A DNA stretch of 64,000 bases from Durusdinium trenchii (lineage: Eukaryota; Sar; Dinophyceae; Suessiales; Symbiodiniaceae). Location: contig CAXAMN010021573.1 in assembly GCA_963970005.1 (NCBI GenBank), positions 390,217-454,216 of the forward strand, read 5' to 3'. Each line of letters starts with the position of its first letter. The first letter of the stretch is position 1. Below are positions 23,701-35,700 of this stretch, one piece after another. The position numbers and the translations under genes were made by a program. Under the pieces are notes generated by a model, which was not told the origin of the DNA, did no database searches, and was given only the letters and a program-made list of their open reading frames with translations.

Positions 23701-26700
23701 AGCAAGTGAAGTGGTAGAGCCGCAAAGGAAAAGGTCGTAAAGGTTATGGGTCATGAGGCCCGTCAGAGAAGTTATACATGTTTCCAAGCGCGCTCCGCTG
23801 GCGGAGGGCGCTCTTGTGTGCAATGGCCTATAGATTGTTGACCTCGGTGCACATATTTGTTTGAGCATGTTTGCGCTGACGAGCGCATTTGGTTGTGCGT
23901 TGTCCTTGTGTGTTGTGGATGTGTGTTTGTGGTTGTGTGCTGTGGTTGTGCGTTGAAGTTGTGTGTTGTGATTGAGCTGTTTTTGACGGTTGTGGTTGTT
24001 TGTCGTGGATGTGTCTTTGTGGCGCTGTGTTTGTGATTGTGTCTTTGTAGTTGTGTTTGCGGTTATGCGTTTGTGGTTGTGTGTTGTGGTTGTGCGTTGC
24101 AGTTGCGTGTTGTGGATGTGTCTTTGTGGTTGTGCGTTTGTAATTTTGTCTTAGTCTTTGTAGTTGTGTTTGTGGTTATGTGTTTGTGGCTGTGTGTTGT
24201 GGTTGTGTGCTGTGGTTCCGAGTTGCGGGTGTGTGCTGTGGATGTGTCTTTGTGGTTGTGTGTTTGTAATTGTATTTGTGGAGTTGTGTTTTTTAAGTGT
24301 TTTTGGTTGTGTGTTGTGGTTGTGTGCTGTGGCTGTGCGTTGTNNNNNNNNNNTGTGTTTGCGATTGTGTCTTTATAGTTGTGTTTGTGGTTATGTGTTT
24401 GTGGTTGTGTGTTGTGGTTGTGTGCAGCGGTTGCGCATTGTGGTTGTGTGGTGACCGTGTGGATGTTTTTTTGTGGTTGTGTGTTTGTGATTGTGTCTTT
24501 GTAGTTGTGTCTGTGGTTATGTGTTTGTGTTTGTTTTTTGTAGTTGTGGTGAGGTGTTTGTGGTTGTGTGTTGCGGTTGTGTGCTGTGGTTTTGCGTTGT
24601 GGTTGTGCCTTTGTGGCTGTGTGTGTGATTGTGTTTTTGTAGTTGTGTTTGTGGTTGTGTGTTTGTGGTCGTGCTTTGTGGTTGTGTGCTGTGGTCGTGC
24701 GTTGTGGTTGTGTGCTGTGGATGTGTCTTTGTGGCTGTGTGTTTGTGAGCGTGTCTTTGTAGATGCGGTTATGTGTTTGTGGTGTTGTGTTGTGTTGCGG
24801 TTGTGCGCTGTGGGTGTGCGTTGTGGTCGTGTGTTGTGGTTGTGTGTTGTGGTTGTGTGCTGTGGTTGCACGATGTGGTTGTGCGTTGTGGTTGGATTGT
24901 CTGGTTGTGCTGCGGCTGTGCGTTGTGGTTGTGCCTTTGTGGTTGTGTGTTAGTGATTGTGTCTTTGTAGTTGTGTTTGTGCTTATGTGCGTTGTGGTTG
25001 TGTGCTGTGGTTGTGTGTTGTGGCTGTGTCTTCGTGTTTGCGTTTGTGATTGTGGCTTTGTAGTTGTGTTTGTGGTTATAGTTATATGATTGTGGTTGTT
25101 TGTTGTGGTTGTGCGTTGTGGTTGTGTGTTGTGGATGAGTCTTTGTGGTGGTTTTTGTGTCATTGTAGTTGTTTTTGTGGTTGTGCGTTGTGGTTGTGTG
25201 TTGTGGTTGTGTGCTGCGGTTGTGCGTTGGGGTTGTATCTTTGTGGTTGTGTATGTGCGGTTCTGTCTTTGTAGTTATGTTTGTGGTTGTGTGATTTTGG
25301 TTGTGTGTTGTGGTTGTGCGCTGTGGTTGTGCGTTGTGATTGTGGTTGTGTGCTGTGGTTGCGCGTTGTGGGTGTGTGTTGTGGATGTGTCTCTGCAGGT
25401 TGTGTGTTTGCGATTGCGTCTTTGTATTTGTGTTTGTGGTTATGTGTTTTTTGGTTTGTGCGTTGTGGTTGTGTGCTGTGGTTGTGCGTTGTGGTTATTT
25501 GCTGTGGATGTGTTTTTGTGGTTGTGTGTTTGTGATTGTGTCTTTGTAGTTGTTTGTGCTTATGTGTCTTGTGGTTGTGTGCTGCGGTTGTGTGTTCCGG
25601 TTGTGTGTTGTGGAAGTGTCACTGTGGTTGTGCGGCTTGTGCGTTAGTGGTTGTGTATTTGTAGTTGTTTTTTGCGGTTATGTGTTTGTGGTTGTGTGTT
25701 GTGGTTGTGCGTTGCGGTTGCGTGTTGTGGATGTGTCTTTGTGGTTGTGCGTTTGTAATTTTGTCTTACTATTTGTGTATAGTTGTGTTTGTGGTTGTGT
25801 GTTTGTGGTTGTGTGTTGTGGTTGTGTGCTGTGGTTTTGTGCTGTGTTTGTGTGTTGTGGATGTGTCTTTGTGGCTGTGTGTTTGTGATTGTGTCTTTGT
25901 AGTTGTGTTTCTGGTGGTTGTGCGCTGTGGTAGTTGTGTGTTGTGGTTGTGTCTTTGGGGTTGTGTCGTTGTGGTTGCGTGTCACGTTGGTCCTTTGGAG
26001 GATAGCTTTGCATGTCTTCCGTAGGGCATGTAGCTGCTGCCATCCTGTGCAGGATCATGGCTATGGATTTTCCTGTGGAGGAAGTTGCAGTCCTTTGAGG
26101 ATTGCTGGAGCCCCATCTGTAAAGCAGAGTCTTCTGCAGGACTTGGTTTCTTGGCAGCTCTTTGGAGAGCTGTTTGCGCCTGCAGCTATTTGAAAGCCGT
26201 GCAATTCGACCGGGCCCGCATCCAATTTGAAGGATTTGCCTTGTACCATGGGCAGCTTGCCATGTGTTGTTGAAGAGCCAAATGTTTCTGAGATGCATTC
26301 TGGTCCTCCCAGTTGGCCAGAGAATACGATTGGGTTCGCCAATGCGCTGTGTGTGGGCAGCGCAGCTATTTCCGGCAAAGATATGCCTCAACCCGTACTG
26401 CAGCCTGGGGTACCTTCAAATGTCCCCACTGGAGCTAGGCCAGCAGCTCCAGAGTGTCCCTGCAAGGGGGCCCAGCAAGTTGCCGCTCCTGCGCAGTTGG
26501 AGGCTGCCAGGATCAAAAGGATTGCCACATCTATCTCTGCCAGCATATCTGGAGGGGATGGCAAAGCTGATGGCACAGCTGATGGCTCAGCTGGTGATGG
26601 CACAGCTGATGGCTCAGGTGCACCACCTGCACCAGGCTTTGGGTGATTCCATGTTGCATGTTGGATCCACAGTCCTTTTTATGCCCAGGTCGTGCTCAGT

Positions 26701-29700
26701 CTCAGTTTTTCTCTTTGGCTTCACTCAGAACCAGTTGTTTAGCACATCCTTGGCTTTTAAAAGAAGTTTGGCATCTTTGAAGTAGAGTTGACAGGATTTG
26801 TTGTCAATCTTTCAAAAGCTCCAAGGGAGAAGGGGTTTGGCAAATCCTTTCAGGATTCAGGGGGGAGTTTGGAATTTGTGCATTCATTTCAGGAATTCTT
26901 TGAAGGATTTGAAGATTGGTTCTTCCAATCCGTTAAGGATTCAACCCCTTCAAATCCTACACTGCACATGTCTCTCTTGGATCTTTTGAAAGATTGAGCA
27001 CAAATCCTGTCAACTCTACTTCAAAGGCGCCAAACTTGTTGAACAAATCCAGGATGTGCTAAACAACTGCTTCTGAGCGAAACAGAAAAGAAACACTTGA
27101 GCCTGAGCATGACCTGGACATAAAAAGGACTGTGGATGCAACATGCAACATGGAATCACCCAAAGCCTGTGAAGAAGCTTTTCAATCCTATCAAAAGATT
27201 TTCGACTCCTGTCAAAGGTTCACTTCAATTTTTCAATTGAAAACAACAACATCTAGACCCCTCCACCTCAAAAGGACCAGTTTTACGAGGTCCTGCTGTA
27301 AACGACCCAGTTTTACGAGGTCACATTTTCTTTGACCTTCAAAAAACTTTCAGGTCACCATTTCCACGGAAGATTCTTTGGGCATTAAGGTCACCACTTC
27401 CACAAAAATTTCTTTGGGCATTAAGGTCATTTCCATGGAACATTCTTTTGGGTTCGATGGTCCTTATACATACATATGTGCATGCATACGGGAGACATGG
27501 TACCCATACGCTCACATTTAGCGGCGCCATGCCTTACGCAAGTCCACGCGTGCCAATCTTTTCTTGGTGTATTTGTTTTGCGCACGTTGTTTGCTCAATT
27601 GACCAGTTACATTGACATGATATACGTGGCTACGTGGGAGTCATGTTTGCTGCTTGCAATTGCGCGCGTGCATTGTTCAAGCCGATGCCAGTTCATCGTC
27701 AAATCGCATTAGAAGCTTGCAGGCCCCATGCTATACTATAGAGTCACGCTAGAGTCACGCCCAATGATGTCCATGGCGAAGTTTTTGACGTCCTTTACTA
27801 AGTAAAGGACGTCAAAAACTTCGTGGTTTAGGTGGGAGTCGCGCGAGAGTCACGGTAGGGTCACGGTCCCATGCCCGGGCCAGAAACGTCCAATTTCAAC
27901 CACATGCGTTGTCTGTGTTGTAACGCATCGACCTTGCTTCATACTAAAAAGATCTAGCAGCCTGGGCGCCATTTATATGATATGCGTGCGCTTGTTGCCA
28001 CAAATATTTTGTCTGTGCGATGTTCGCGCGAAACGGACAGTAGAGCAAAACGCTCCTGGAAAGCCATTGGTGCAGTATGTTGAATCACAATCATCGTGCC
28101 ATGTATTATATGCGCACCATATATGCATAAAGTAAACGGCGTCTTTTACGTTTACCATTTGCCAAGTAAAAGACGTCTTTCACTAAGTAAAAGACGTCTT
28201 TTACTTCTTATAGTTGCCAAAGTAAAAGGAGTCCTTTACGGAGTAAAGTCGGGCTTGTCCACCATTTCCACGAAAAGTTTTTGGAGGTCGAATTTTGCTA
28301 TCAGTTTTGCAGAAACTAGAGCCCAGTAAAACGAGGCCTTTGATTTGGAGGGGACACCTTAAAAAGACACCTTAAATTAACGAGTCTAGACTCCTTACTT
28401 TTTATATCAGACTCCTTAAATAAGGGGTCCCACTAAATAAGGGTTCTAGGAGGTTCAGGGAACTCCCGTCGGGAGGTCCGGCGGGGAACACTGCCATCGG
28501 GCGCTGGCGGTTGAGGTCCGGCAGGGACACTGCCGTCGGGAGCATGGTCATTGAGGTCCGGCGCGGCGGCGAAGGCTGCCGTCCTACACTTGCGGTTGAG
28601 GAGGCAAGGAGGAGAAGGAGAAGGGAGAAGGCGTAGAGCGAGTCACGAGGCAGCTAGCTGTTTAAAATCTAACAACCCTCACCTGACAAAACATGCAAGT
28701 GTTTTGTTCGCGGACCAGCAAGTGACCACCTTCCCATCTTTTTTCCTGGAAGGAGCATGCAAGTCAGCCAGACCCCACGGTGTTCCAATGCGATTTTCAC
28801 GCACCACCGATGGAATTTGGGAGCTGTTCAGGTCAAGACAGGGTCAAGCAAGGAGGTTTGGACCCATCAATGTAACAGCCAGTAAACAAGTACGTATCAT
28901 TATTTTGAACAAGGCCTGCAACATCCTGCAACCTAACCATGATCAGCCACTAGGCCCTGGAAATAGGATAGGCCAAAAGATGCCCAAAGCATCCCTTTTC
29001 TCTTTCGGCGCACCACCCTTGGAAACTGGTAGACCATTTTCTTGCCAGCGGGCTGAGAACCGCGCTAGTAGTCTCGCGATGTCTCGCGCACGTTTTATGA
29101 AACCACAAATCATGTTTTTGATGTTGTTACACATTGCGTGAAAGTCGGGACCGGTTTATTGTTTAAATAGCAACGTTTTCTTATGTTTCATCCGTAGCAT
29201 GTGGTCATGTTGCCTTTGTGTTTTTGTTGAAATTACCTTGTTTCGGATTTTTTGTTCGCTCATCACCCAAGAATCTTATCGACACGTGTCCGCCTTATCT
29301 ATCATCATGCGTGTCAGGTGCTTGGGGGTTAATGACGTACGCTCCGTGATGTGCAACGTTTTCGCATTGGGGTCGCCAGACGTGTGCTATTTGAATCAGA
29401 CACTCAAGGAGTCTCAAAGACACTCAAGGATGTCTTTGAGTGTCCTTGACTGTCCTTGAGTGTCTGGTCTTTTTGGATAACCTTGAGTGCCCTTGAGTGT
29501 TTGGTCTATATTTTGGATAACCTTGAGCGTCCTTGAGTGTCTGGTCTTTTTGGATAACCTTGAGTGTCCTTGGGTGTCTGGTCTTTATAATGACGTTGAG
29601 TGTCCTGAAGTGTCCTTGAGTGTTTGGTCTATTTCTTGGATGATCTTGAGTGTCCTTGAGCGTCCTTGGGTGTCATCTAGTTTTTCTTTTAGACGACCTT

Positions 29701-32700
29701 GAGTCATGATTGTTTTTTCAATCTCTTAGCTCCACATAAGAGCAAGAATAGGCGGCCCGGGTGGTTTTTTTTGCATATTTTTCAATTGTTCAAAACACCA
29801 AATAAGGGTAAATCAGCATCAGGTTGGAAGCACTGGATGCTCACTGTGTTCTTGAAGCCGTTTTCTTTGCAGCCATTTTTTTGACCCAATTGCTTTCGGA
29901 CAAGGCGGGGAAGTCAAGTCGGAAAGTTGGGTGACGCTGACGCTGATGTTGTGTCAGCGGGAATCGGAAAGTCAGAGATATTTGCAAACATTCAAAGATC
30001 AGTTTTGATCGAAAGGACATTGCGTGGCCGAACATCTTGAAACTTCCGGAACTATTTCGACTTGGCTCAGGGGCTGAGGCTTAGGCCCGACTCAGGCCAC
30101 CCACATGGCTGGTGGCCGAAAACATGGTGTTGAATATGTGTGTGAGCCCAGTGTGAGCATCCCACAAATAAGCTATTAGCAGACAATCGCTTCAAGCTTG
30201 CCAATACTGTAGGTGTGCAAACCTAACAGTCCCATAGGGTGCCACTCCACCGAACTTCGACATAAAGCCCACAAAGCTCAAGACTACATACCACATGACC
30301 ACATACCTCTTCGCGTGTTCACTTTGGAGTTGACTGCCTCAGACTCATTGCCCCATGGCCGTGAAAGAGACGGCGAGAGATCAGGCGATTCGAAGGAAGG
30401 CTTCGAATATATGGCAGCTGCGGTGGGAGGAAGAGGAGGCCGATGGAGACATCACAGACTCACTCCAGGCGGTGGCCGCGGTGCTGTGCAAAGCATTTGC
30501 AGCGGCAATTGCATGGCCACCATCCAATGAAGGCAGTCGGTTACATACAACGCTGCGCAGAGTTGGGTGACCAGAGCCTTGAAGAAGCCGAAGACAGACG
30601 CACAGACATGGTTGGCGTTGCCTGGTGATGAGCAGGATCGAGGTCGAGGCCGCGCAGCGGCCACTTCTGGTTGTGAAGCTCTTGCACCTCACGCAGGGCG
30701 CTGGGGCCGTTGAGCATTGGCCTTTGGAGCAAGCGCTTGGCCAAGGCACCTTTGGCGATGTTCGTGCTTCTCAAAACTACGCCGTCAAGACTTTGCAGCT
30801 GCGATGGGATCACCGTTTTTAAAGGAGTTTTCTTTGCTCTGGAACTTCACGTTGGACTTCTTTGCTTTGGCACTTCAGATTTGACGACAAAAACCCTTCT
30901 ATTATGACAGGCCCTAACATTTTGTTCAGACAGAATCAAGACTGGTTTGTCGTCGGCTGCTTGGGGTCAGCTGTGTTTTGTGGGCGACCAAGGAAAAAGA
31001 CCGATTTCGCTGCAGCTGTCCTTGAGCTAGAGTTTCTGCAAGCGGCTTTGGGAGCGCCCCACATCATCCTTTTGAGGACAAGTGAATGAAACCTGAAAGT
31101 TTTGGCACAACACTCTAACTCTTGAAGTGTCAGCGCGATCGTAGCTGTTCCTGGGCCAGCAGCAGACGCAGTCTGGGAGCCAAGTGCAAGGAGGGCTGGG
31201 GGGGGCTTTGCTTCGAAGTTCATGACTAGTGACTAGTGTCAGAATGAAGCAGGCAGCAGGAACGGAGCAAAATCATTCCTCTGGCGCAGCGCTATCTTTG
31301 GTAGACGCACGAAGTTCGTGGCGGGCGCTGGGGCGGGCGACCGGCGCCATTGGATTGGCGGTGAGGGGCTGGCGAGGGGCCCAGGCCCCGAAACTCTGTG
31401 GCACGGCTGCGTGGTGCAGGGCAGGCACAATGAAGCTTTCCACTTCACTTTTAGAGGGCTTCTTGTGTGAAATCCTCGTTTTGGACTTGACATGCTTTTG
31501 GAAGAAGTCTCGTGCGACATGCTTGCTTTGGTCATGGCTTGTGGAGGAACTCTCAAAGTCCCAGAACGCTTCCTCGCGGAATTGCCCCGCAAGAGCGTGG
31601 TAGAGGAGCGCCATTAAAGAAATTTGCACAGAATTGAATGTCCTCCCAAGTGTCCCTGCGTCCCACAGGATCTCCAAGAGTGCCCTGTTCTAAAGAGTAT
31701 CCTACAATCCCACAAGAGTGCCCGGCTACCTGACAAGAGTGTCCCACGAGAATGTCCCACAAGAGCCCGAGCTTCCAACAAAGGGTGTCTCACACGAGCT
31801 GCCCACGAGAGTGTCAAACAATGTTTGGCCCTTTGTTTTCGAGCGCGCGTCTGCATTCGGGCTCGCGGGCTCCATCTTAGTTAGAACCAGCCATGTCGGC
31901 ATGAACTCCCGTTAATAAGAAGCACATGAAAGAACCACCTAGAATCTGGAAGCTTTACGGTAGACTTTCACGTTGCTTCACACCATCGCGGCCCGCTTCA
32001 TAACACAAGCCCTTTACGCAACCAAACTTTACGCCACCCTTCCCGGTCCCATCCTTAGACCGGATCAATTTGCACATATCTTATAAAGCAAATTAAGTAA
32101 TTTCGATCCCCGTGGTCAAGCCGCTCATATCTTGCGGGAGGCAATCGGCAATCACACGATGCGCCTGAGGTGGGAAGGAAGATATGAAGGCTAAGGAAGG
32201 ATCACACTTTTCTGCAACAAAGCCTTCCCACACAAAGTCCCAAGCTTTGCTCCTCAAAATTAACTAGCAGCTGGGCCGCAAAAATCGGACAGATCGGAAA
32301 CATCGGGAGCAACCAGAGCCATCACTCACACACACAAACAGATGTGAACCGGCCTGCTGCGATCTGCAGTCCGAACCGCTGAACGCAATGTGCAGAGAGG
32401 CATGCCGACTCCTCAACTGACCCAGGTCCCTGGGCAACCGGGTGCATTCTATTTTCCCCCGGTGTGAGACACCCTTTGTTGGAAGCTCGGGCTCTTGTGG
32501 GACATTCTTGTGGGACACTCTTGTCAGGCAGCCGGCACTCTTGTGGGATTGTAGGATACTCTTTAGAACAGGGCACTCTTGGAGATCCTGTGGGACAGAG
32601 GGACACTTTGGATTCTGTGCAAATTTCTTTAATGGCACTCCTCTAAAACGCTCTTGTGGGGCAATTCCGTGAGGAAGCGTTCTGGGGCTTTGAGAGTTCC

Positions 32701-35700
32701 TCCACTCCAAAGCAAGAATGTCGCGCGAGACTTCTTCCAAAGCTACATGCCAAGTCCAAAACGAGGATTTCACACAAGAAGCCCTCTAAAAGTGAAGTGG
32801 AAAGCTTCATTGTCTCACTGCACCACGCAGCCATGCCACAGAGTTTCGGGACCTGGGCCCCTCGCCAGCACCCCCTCACCACCAATCCAATGGCGCCGGT
32901 CGCCCGCCCCAGCGCCCGCCACGAACTTCGTGTGTCTACCAAAGATAGCGCTGCGCCAGAGGAATGATTTTGTTCCGTTCCTGCTGCCTGCTTCATTCTG
33001 ACACTAGTCACTAGTCATGAAAACACAGCTTCGAAGCAACCCCAATGAGAGGGCGAGATGCAACGACTGGCACTCAACCAACTAACGCCAGCCCTCCTTG
33101 CACTTGGCTCCCAGACTGCGTCTGCTGCTGGCCCAGGAACAGCTACGATCGCGCTGACACTTCAAGAGTTAGAGTGTTGTGCCAAAACTGCCAAAACTTT
33201 CAGGTTTCTTTCACTTGTCCTCAAAAGATTTTTTCAAACAATGGAGCGTGTCCTTAAGTTTCTATGAACTTTCCCTACCTTATATAAGGCTCCGTGTATG
33301 AGCCACGACATATCCAGCAGCGATGGTCTCGATCGATGTTTCGCAAAAAAATCTCAGAAGGAAGTACTCCTAAGGATGCCGCAGCTAGTGACGCCAGAAA
33401 CAGGAAAGTGTAGACTATAGACACTAAAGGACATCCAGGGAAGCTTCAAACAGTGACTAAGAACATTGAGCAAACACTCGCGGAGACTTGAAGACACTTA
33501 AACAAGTCTGAGCCAGGACACAAGCAAACACTCAAGACATTCAAGGACACTCAAGGTCGTCTGAAAGAAAAGCTAGACGACGCCCAAGGACACTCCAGAC
33601 ACTCAAGGACACTCAACGTCATTCAAAATGACCAGACACCCAAGGACACTCAAGGTTATCAAAAAAATTAACCGGACACTCACGGACATCCTTGAGTGTC
33701 TTTGAGTGTCCTTGAGTGGCTGCCTCCAACTTGGTGGCTTGACTGTCCTTGAGTGTCCCTGAGTGTCCCGTTCAAAATCCGCCCGGATTGCACGTCCCCT
33801 CCGTTTTCGGCATCTTTACATCACACATTTTGTTTGACCATTGGTTTGCATGCGGCCTCAGCCTAACCCAAAACCTTTTGAAGTTAAGAAAGTCTGGCCC
33901 AAAACCTTTTGTTGTCAAGAAAACCTGACCCAAGACCATTTGATGTGAACAAGGCGAGTCTAACCTTCAGCTTGCTACGATCTCTTGCTGGGCTTGAGCT
34001 GAAAGGAAGGGAACGAAAATCGGCATGGTCTGCACTCTCGCCTGTTGCTACGAAGCACAGTTACCTGGCAGATGCCTTTGAAGTGGAGCCATCTTGTTCC
34101 ACCAGGGATGGTTGGGCAGGAGTGGAGGAAGTTCTTACAGCAGCAGTGTGAGCTGGCACGTCCCAAAAGGGGTCATCCAGATTCGATGGAGAGCAGCGTG
34201 ACGCTCATGGCTGCAGAAACCGAGGAACCAAGCACGGCAAACGATGTGAGTGTGCAGACGGAAGCACTTTCCACTGAGGATTTACGCGTGCAGAGGAAGC
34301 AAGCGAGGCTCAGAATGTGAGTGTGCAAATGGGGAGTGGGGACAGGCTTGATGTCTTGACAGAGCTTACTCACAAGGTTTACAGGCTCCACGGCGTGCTG
34401 TCACCATTGGGCCACCACCGCATCGCAAACCCGACGGGATCAGTGATTCGTGCCTTCAAAGCTGAATTGAATGTGGATTCGCAGCTCGCTGCATCATGCG
34501 GCTCATGCCCATCAAACGTATCTGTATTTTAGTCCTAGTTGGGAGGCTCGTCGTCATCTGTTTTTTCATTGTGCCACATGCTCGTGATTTTTTTCTTGAC
34601 TATGTTACGGTCCTTTCCTTTCTTTCGTGAATGACTACCATGGTTTGCTCCTGTCGATGGTTCAAGATTTTTATTTTGGCGGGCAGCACGGCTGCCCTAA
34701 GTGGTTGCGGTGCTGTCTGCCTAGTGACCTAGTGTGCCTCTTGTTGAGTCGATTTTCCGGTTTCGAAGATGTTGAGAGTGTTTAGATGGCCCTCTGTATA
34801 CAGCAGTATGAATTGCCTCAAGGTCTTTCCAATGGGTGTAAGTGCTCCATCCTATGACATGCATGACATCTCCGGCAACAAAGTTGTGAAACACTACATC
34901 TTTCAATTATGTTCAAACCAAATTGAACCTCTGTGCGTCGGGGAAGCCTAGAGCATGGACTATGGCAAGAACTTTCGCACAGGCTCTAGAAGATAGTCAC
35001 ATTTTCGGTTGGAATGCAGGACTGAGCAATACTTCTACCAATGTGTTTGCCGAGCCCATTTACGATTTCTACTTAACCTTGAAAGACTTGAGGGGGTGTT
35101 TTTTGGAAAAATTACACTGGGCACTGCCGAAGAGAGCAAGAGTGGGCGCTTTTGGTTAAAGTTTGAGGCTGCGCAGAAGGCATTAACAACCACAAGGCCT
35201 CCAGACGCTTACCTTCTACACACAGACTTGCTTGCGTGACGGGTGGTGGCTTGCCAGTCGAAGGTAGAGAGGACACTGCGATAGCTGACGGCTCACATCA
35301 ACTACTACATATAGCGCACCTTGGGCATGGCGATCGGTCCAGATGGAGAGTGGAATGACCGAGATCAGACTGGTTGGTTTAAGACTTAAAGGGGCAACAT
35401 TGTGAACAAGTGGAGGAACTGATGGAGACCGACGACGCAAGACCACAAAGACCTTATTCTTTCTACCTCCTCTTCATCATTTCTTCTCCAAGCGCATCTA
35501 AACAACGTCAGGAAAATAACCTCTTCGTTAAGTGCACCCAAGCAACGGCAGGAAAAACAAACTATGGCAGCTTCTGCGTCAAGTTCATCCAAGGAACCAA
35601 CCCAAGGCCCTTTGCAAATGGCACTGCTGCATCTGACCTCTCTTGGCGTAGTGCATAGTTCATAGTGCTTCTGGTGCTCGAATTCGTCGAATCACCCCAC

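Noticed and set aside
24063..25163. 366-codon minus-strand frame rich in His, Asn, Thr and Gln
   Set aside because: It is a by-product of the stop-free GT-rich minisatellite, crosses an N gap, and equivalent frames exist in other registers and on the other strand.
31229..33011. Mirror-image 120-codon frames on opposite strands ([14 protein letters not shown]...)
   Set aside because: Identical because they lie in the arms of one inverted repeat; no protein family recognised and several frames are open.
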